From NCBI RefSeq assembly GCF_001704415.2, contig NC_030836.1, forward strand, positions 20,186,001 to 20,250,000: a stretch of 64,000 nt of DNA, written 5' to 3'. Below are positions 58,164-64,000 of this stretch, one piece after another. The position numbers and the translations under genes were made by a program. Numbering within the stretch: position 1 is the first letter of the stretch; each line of letters begins with the position of its first letter. The notes beneath the pieces are model-generated. The model was given only the letters and a program-made list of their open reading frames with translations. It ran no database searches and was not told the origin of the DNA. This stretch comes from Capra hircus (lineage: Eukaryota > Chordata > Mammalia > Artiodactyla > Bovidae).

Positions 58164-58375
58164 CTCAGGTAAGGTAAGGTGAAGTCGCTCAGTCGTGCCC
58201 GACTCTTTGCGACCCCGTGGACTGTAACCTACTAGGCTTCTCCGTCCATGGGATTCTCCAGGCAAGGATACTGGAGTGGATTGCATTTCCTTCTCCAGGG
58301 GATCTTCCTGACCCAGGGATCGAATCCAGGTCTCCCGCATTGGAGGCAGATGCTTTAACCTCTGAGCCACCAGGG
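58164..58375 (-). mobile_element. Bov-tA SINE nested in BovB
   Basis: ggtaaggtaaggtgaagtcg to ctgagccaccaggg. Short TSD aatttc at 58158-58163 and 58376-58381. CpG-rich (tcgtgcccgac, gaccccgtgg), hence young. BovB resumes at gatgtctggctgtagg. Confidence 0.93.
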
Positions 58376-59658
58376 AATTTCACACTCTATGATGTCTGGC
58401 TGTAGGTGAGTCACCACACCATTATGATTATTTGGGAAATAAAGACCATTTTTTTTTACAGTTCTTCTGTATATTCTTGCCACCTCTTCTTAATCTTTCC
58501 AACTTCTGTTAGATCCATACAATTTCTGTCCTTTATTATACCCATCTTTGCATGAAATATTCCCTTGGTTTTTCCAATTTTCTTGAAAAGATCCTTAGTC
58601 TTTCCCTTTATGTTTTTTCCCTCTATTTCTTTGCATTGTTCACTTAAGAACACTTTCTTATCTTTCCTTGCTCTTCTCTGGATCTCTGCATTCAGTTGGG
58701 TATATCTTTCCCTTTCTCCTTTGCCTTTAACTTTTCTTCTTTTCTCAGCTATTTGTAAGGCCTCCGCAGACAACCATTTTGCCTTCTTTGATTTCTTTTT
58801 CTTTGGGATAGTTTTTGTCACTGCATTCTGTACAGCGTTAGGAGACTCCATCCATAGTTCTTCAGCCACTCTGGCTACCAGATCTAATCCCTTGAATCTA
58901 TTTGTTACTTCCACTGTATAATCACAAGGGATTAGATTTAGGTCATACCTGAATGGCCTAGTGGTTTTCCCTATTTTCTCCAATTTAATTCTGAATTTTG
59001 CAATAAGGAGCTCATGATCCAAGCCACAGTCAGTGCCTGGTCTTGCTTTTACTAACTGTATAGAGCTTCTCCATCTTCGGCTGCAAATAATATAATCAAT
59101 CTGATTTTGGTATTCACCATCTGGTCCATGTGTAGAGTTGTCTGTTGTGTTGTTGGAAGAGGGTGTTTGCTATGGCCAGTGCGTTCTTTTGGCAAAATTC
59201 TGTTAGCCTTTGTCCTGCTTCATTCTGTACTCCAAGGTCAGACTTGCCTCTTACTCAATTCTCTCTTGACTTCCTACTTTTGAATTCCAGTCCCCTATGA
59301 TGAAAACATCTTTTTGGGGTGTTAGTTATACAAGGTCTTGTGGGTCTTCTTAGAACCATTCGACTTCAGCTTCTTCAGCATTGCTGGTTGGCACATATAC
59401 TTGGATTACTGTGATATTGTATGGTTTGCCTTAGAAATGAACAGGGATCGTTCTGTTGTTTTTGAGATTGCACTCAAGTACTGCACTTCAGACTTATTGA
59501 CTATGAGGGCTACTCCATTTGTTCTAAGGGATTCTTGTCCACAGTAGTAGATATAGTGTTCATATGAATTAAGTTTGCCCATGCCTGTCCGTTTTAGTTT
59601 TCTGATTTCTAAAGTGTCATGGTTCACTCTTGCCATCTCCTGTTTGACCACATTCAAT

Positions 59659-59877
59659 ACTCACTGGAAAAGGCTCTGATGCTGGGAGGGATTGGGGGCA
59701 GGAGGAAGAGGGGACGACAGAGGATGAGATGGCTGGATGGCATCACCGACTCGATGGATGTGAGTTTGAGTGAACTCTGGGAGATGGTGATGTACAGGGA
59801 GGCCTGGCATGCTGCGATTCATGGGGTCGCAAAGAGTCGGACATGACTGAGCGACTGAACTGAACTAAACTGAACTG
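59659..59877 (+). mobile_element. BovB 3' fragment nested in BovB
   Basis: actcactggaaaaggctctg to gaactgaactaaactgaactg, younger type (gggagggattgggggc). The host BovB reads across it (gaccacattcaat to ttactttgattcatgg). Only aat is duplicated (59656-59658, 59878-59880), an unusually short TSD. Confidence 0.92.
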
Positions 59878-59915
59878 AATTTACTTTGATTCATGGACCT
59901 AACATTCCAGCTTCT

Positions 59916-60761
59916 CTGTGACTAAAGCCATGTTTTATTTGCATCTCAGTGTTTTCTTATTGCAGAGATAAACATGTCTCCCTTCTCTCATTGTAGGAGC
60001 ACCATCATTGCAAATACTAATGCTAGTTTTTTTTAACTATTCAGTAATTGTTTTTTTTTAAGTATTCGATAATTGTTTGAAGTTTTTTTTTTACATATTT
60101 CTACTGTACAAATACATTTCTTTCAGATATTTTTTCAGCAAATATTCCATCTAGTACTATCAACTGTGCATAGGGACTAGCATCTGCAAATTTGTCCTAT
60201 ATGCAATAAATATTTTTTTTAAATCTAATAATCTTCTGGGTTTGCATTGTCTTTATGTCATCTGGCATGTTGTCATTTCATGTTATAAGAGTTTCTTTCA
60301 ATAGTAAATATTTTATTTCTTTGATGAATCGGTGTGAAACATAGCATTGAAAATTGCAAATCAGCTGGGAAAATAAGCAATTTTGCATCTATGTGAGACA
60401 TTTTGAATTTAACTGTTGATTGCAGTATTTTCCAAACATCTTCTTGATCTTGATCTGAAAATGCAGTAAATGATCTCATTGAAGCATAGTTTTTCTTAAT
60501 CTGAATTAAAAAAAAAAATGAGCTGAAATGAGTTCAACTATTTTTTTTTTCCCCCATCAAATATTGGTGGTCTGGTTGGCACTATTGCATTATTTAACTT
60601 TTTCGGACAGATAAAACCCTTAGACTATGAAAGTGAAACATACTGAAGAATATATATTAAATTTGAGGTAGCCCTCACATATAATACCCTTTATTCTGGT
60701 GTGCAGTATAGGAAACATTTTATATTAATTTTCATTTAATTCTATAATTATTTTTAAATAA
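59916..60761. other. Unique sequence with T tracts
   Basis: Several T7-T9 runs at 60027-60100; nothing recognised. Confidence 0.4.
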
Positions 60762-60771
60762 TATAAATTGT

Positions 60772-60982
60772 GGGCTTCTTTGGTGACTCAGTGGTAAAGA
60801 TCCACTGCTAATGTAGGAGACCCAGGTTTGTTCCCTGGGGAAGGAAGATCCCCTGGAGAAGGAAATGGCAATCCACTCCAGTATTCTCGCCTGGAGAATC
60901 CCATGGACAAAGGAACTTGGTGGGATACAGTCCACGGGGTTGCAGAAGAGTCAGACAGACCTTAGCGACTAAGTAACAAAAG
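60772..60982 (+). mobile_element. Bov-tA SINE, 10-bp TSD
   Basis: gggcttctttggtgactcag to cttagcgactaagtaac. TSDs tataaattgt (60762-60771) and tataagttgt (60983-60992), 9 of 10 identical. Confidence 0.93.
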
Positions 60983-60992
60983 TATAAGTTGT

Positions 60993-62016
60993 ATACTCAT
61001 GTAAACATAAACACTTTGAAGAAGTAATTTTCTGGAGATACAGAGTTCCCCTTTTATAAATGATTAAGTTGAAAATTTTTTGATTAGTATTTTTACAAAT
61101 AAGTAATGTTTGGTATTTTGGAAAACAGGTAGTAATTCATAACATAAATCCATCATGAAAAAGAATTTCATTGTTAACATCAAATACAAAAAGATAAGTC
61201 ACCATAATCAGTTATAGTTTGTATAGAAGCGTGTGATAACAAATACTATCACTAGTGCTATTGAGAAAGATAGTCATATGGAAACTATTTACAAATGTAT
61301 TGTGACAAATTTAGAATTACTTAGATAAAAATAAGCACTAAATCTTCTACACCTGTGAGAAAAATATAGAACTTTGCTTTCTACCATATCTAAAATGACA
61401 ATCACATTTTATTAGTGTTTGAAGAATAGTGTCAAGTTTGGGTGCTGTGTGATCCCAGAAAAGAAAAATCTAACTGGTGGGGCTGTGTATTAAATCTTTT
61501 ATGCCCAGAGAAGGAAAAGATGATTAAATGTAGTCATTTTACAGAACAAGCCAAACGAGTGTTATTACAATTGTTGTAAAATTTTGAATGGTTGTTAAAA
61601 TAATTTTGAATTTTTATTACTGTAAAAATTTATAAACATTGATATTTCATGGCCTACCAACCCATTTGTGGCTCACCTGAAAGCTATATCATTCTAAGTT
61701 TGGGAACTTTTTATTATGTATAACTTTATATAAATGAGAAATAATTTACAAGGAAAAAAAGTGAATCTTTACAAATAAGATATTTTAAATATTGTTTGGA
61801 GATTTTAAGTACAGTATACAAATATTCTCACTGGACTGCTTCCTACCACAGTTGAGAGTTTAAGAAAGAAATATTTGTTTTGAATGGTAAAATATGTATC
61901 ACGTTAAACATGAATGTGACACAAAATATAAAATATCTTTGAAATATGTTCATTGTTACCAAAATTTTAATGTTTATTCTGTTTTAATGATGACAAGATA
62001 TTTTCATAAAAACTAA
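60993..62016. other. Unique AT-rich sequence
   Basis: Nothing recognised. Confidence 0.4.
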
Positions 62017-62310
62017 CATTGGAAGGACTGATGTTGAAGCTGAAACACCAATACATTGGCCACCTGATGCGAAGAGCTGACTCATTTGAAAAGACCCTGA
62101 TGCTGGGAAAGATTGAGGGCAGGAGGAGAAGGGGACGACAGAGGATGAGATGGTTGGATGGCATCAATGGATGGTTGGATGGCGACTCAATGGACATGGG
62201 TTTGAGTGGACTCTGGGAGTTGGTGATGGACAGGGAGGCCTGGCGTGCTACGGTTCATGGGGTCTCAAAGAGTCAGACAGAACTGAGTAAATGAACTGAA
62301 CTGAACTGAA
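62017..62310 (+). mobile_element. BovB 3' fragment with 21-bp internal duplication
   Basis: cattggaaggactgatgttg to gaactgaactgaac, older type. gatggttggatggc occurs at 62149-62162 and 62170-62183, adding seven codons and keeping a 91-codon open frame. Confidence 0.92.
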
Positions 62311-63255
62311 CATAGTTACACCTAGGAAAATCTTGTGAGGCAGGCAGTTATTACAAAGAAGAGAATATTGTCTCAGAATAATTCAAATAATTTCACTAAA
62401 ATCACATGCCTTATACAATTAGAAAATACCCTGAAGTTTTAAAGTTTGCCTGAGTTTCACATAATCTCAAATTTGTTAAATGTAGCTTGATAGTTGAGAT
62501 GAATTCCTAATGAGTTAGCTTAAGTAGGACCAATTGATAATCATATAGTGTGCTAAATACGGTGCTTGGTAATATTCAATTTGCAGTGACAAACTGGCAT
62601 TTATGTTTTAGTCTGGATAATACATTTTCTAATACATAATAATAAACAATAATAAATGATTGTCACCTTTATCCACCAGGTTTTGTACAATTTGAGAATA
62701 TTGCATTGGTGTATTTCACTACCTCCAGAATAAATCTATGTGTCTATAATACCTAGACCACTTTACTTATACTCTAATTGACATACTAATGGAATAATAA
62801 ATTAGCATCATGCATGTATGTGTTTAGGTATGTGTACATAGGTATGATATATGTTAAATCTATATGTTATAAAATATTGTTAAAATGGTAATAAAACTTT
62901 CCTTCTCATCAGGTTGAGACAATCCACTAAACACTCTCAGGCATTGTACAGAAGAATGTGAAGCTTAAGAGTCAGTCTTCTGTTATAATTCTTTCGGTTC
63001 TACCCTTGATTGCTAGGCTTAACCTCATTTTGATTTCTTTGCGTTACTTAACAACCTTTGTCTTCCTTTTTAAATCAGGGCATCCTCCACCAGGAAATTC
63101 ATTCTGTTTCTTTCTGACCACTACTTCATTCTCTGCTCCATTATTTAACAATTTTGATACTTTGGGTTTCACATACAGCCTTCTTCATCCAAGAGGGAAA
63201 AAAATTCATCCTTGACTGAAAACAGTGAAATATCATTCCCCATCAATTTACAGAA
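62311..63255. other. Unique AT-rich sequence
   Basis: Nothing recognised; the 85-codon frame at 62958-63215 has no known product. Confidence 0.4.
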
Positions 63256-63469
63256 GCTTAACCCAGGTGGCACTCATGGTAAAGAACCTGCCTGCCGATG
63301 TAGGAGATCGAAGAGATGCTGATTGGATCCCTGGTTCTGGAAGATCCCCTGGAGGAGGCCATGGCAACCCACTCCAGTATTATTGCCTGGATAATCCCCA
63401 AGGACAGAGGAACCTGGTGGGCTTCAGTCCATGGGGTCACAAAGAGTTGGACACAACTGAAGTGACTTG

Positions 63470-63470
<1 letters not shown>
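63256..63470 (+). mobile_element. Bov-tA SINE, subtype with extended head
   Basis: aacccaggtggcactcatgg to gaagtgacttgg. Carries the extra gatcgaagagatgctga head stretch also seen at 43.2 kb. TSD not resolved. Confidence 0.92.

Positions 63471-63502
<32 letters not shown>
63471..63502 (+). repeat. (CA)16 SINE-tail microsatellite
   Basis: Pure CA run directly at the 3' end of the Bov-tA. Confidence 0.95.
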
Positions 63503-63503
<1 letters not shown>

Positions 63504-64000
63504 CTTTCTAGCAACTTCCTAAATCATTCTTCATCGGTAATAACAGTCACAAAATGTGCTCTCTGCTTGTTTAATTTATCTGTGTGTTGCAGACTTTGGA
63601 AGTCTGCCGGCTTCACTGCACACAAAAATATTAGGTTCACAAAAGAAAATATTTGGTATGTGATGTTTAAATGTAAGAACTCATAAATAGTTTTTAATAA
63701 AAACAAGCCATAATTCTAATATTAAAAATAGTTTTCATTTTAACTCTTCATTCAAAACAACGGTTACTTGAACAATTAAAATTAGAAGTATAATTTTTGT
63801 TATTCCTTTTTTAAACTTTCAGTAGTTATGTGTCATTTTATATCTCCATTTCTTTGTGTAAATTGCTTCTTTATTATCCCACTGCCTGCTAACTGTACTT
63901 TGAATACAGTACTCTAGGAATGACATATAATGACAATTTATGTCATTTTATGAAAGTGACAATAATTTTCATAAAGATTCTTTATCTCTTTAATTTGGGA
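63503..64000. other. Unique AT-rich sequence to window end
   Basis: Nothing recognised. Confidence 0.4.

Larger units (their letters stand above)
57561..59915 (-). mobile_element. BovB 5' two-thirds, 3' end missing, two later insertions
   Basis: Longest BovB segment here. On the minus strand, in element order: the LGTWNVR-type start of the endonuclease domain (to 59915), MARVNHDTLEIRKLKRTGMG and YIYYCGQESL (59.4-59.66 kb), SDHELLIAKF (near 59.0 kb), KAKWLSAEALQIAEK, KRWQEYTEEL (188-codon open stretch 58456-59022), DDAIRALYSICQQIWKT, motif A FIDYTKVFD (near 57.75 kb). It ends abruptly at actctgcatataagc, so YADD and the C-terminus are lost. Interrupted by a SINE and a plus-strand BovB. Confidence 0.92.

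Noticed and set aside
1..64000. A novel multi-gene biological system (defence, metabolic or viral operon)
   Set aside because: No clustered host or foreign coding genes are visible; all recurrent coding similarity is to BovB plus a decayed Tigger transposase.

Overview
The window reads as bovid nuclear DNA (cattle, buffalo, sheep or goat type), AT-rich, intergenic or deep-intronic. The evidence is its mass of ruminant repeats: BovB (RTE-clade LINE) pieces on both strands, tRNA-headed Bov-tA SINEs and BOV-A2 SINEs. A sparser layer is shared by all placental mammals (MIR, L2, L1M, MER5, MER20, Tigger, MaLR/ERVL-type LTRs). I see no host protein-coding exon, RNA gene, CRISPR array or bacterial/viral gene system. 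Nearly every open frame longer than about 100 codons lies in BovB, in its sense or antisense frame. Repeat family names come from recall of consensus sequences, so boundaries are good to a few bases only where a target-site duplication (TSD) is quoted.

Layout. 1-10 kb: BovB scraps, four Bov-tA copies, MIR/L2/L1M/hAT fossils and a roughly 1 kb BovB 3' half (6.96-7.94 kb). 10.4-12.9 kb: a BovB whose 5' part is inverted, with a SINE inside. 13-17.4 kb: mostly unique DNA. 17.5-20.4 kb: BovB in both orientations, including a tail-to-tail pair, plus a 41-bp minisatellite. 20.5-29.5 kb: AT-rich unique DNA with scattered fossils. 29.5-34.4 kb: dense retroelements (two BOV-A2, a BovB with a 13-bp TSD, two LTR remnants, an internally deleted BovB). 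34.4-37.8 kb: mostly unrecognised. 37.8-41.9 kb: BovB, SINE, then a Tigger DNA transposon split by a minus-strand BovB that is itself split by a plus-strand BovB. 42-50 kb: SINE clusters, LTR, L2 and MIR fossils. 50-64 kb: more BovB, including a 2.3 kb minus-strand copy carrying the endonuclease and N-terminal RT regions, with two later insertions.

Nothing forms a pathway. The window records repeated BovB retrotransposition and SINE mobilisation; the Bov-A units share their 3' region with BovB and are believed to use its machinery. No BovB copy is complete: each is truncated, frameshifted, carries stop codons or has lost catalytic residues. The observations most worth checking are the triple nest at 39-42 kb, a cluster of independent breakpoints at a small hairpin in the BovB RT region, the 5'-inverted and internally deleted BovB copies, a 24-bp BovB-tail insertion with its own TSD, an unusually long flanking duplication around a SINE at 43 kb, the 41-bp minisatellite, a perfect X-box palindrome at 51.75 kb, and interferon-response-like motifs in the BOV-A2 copies.
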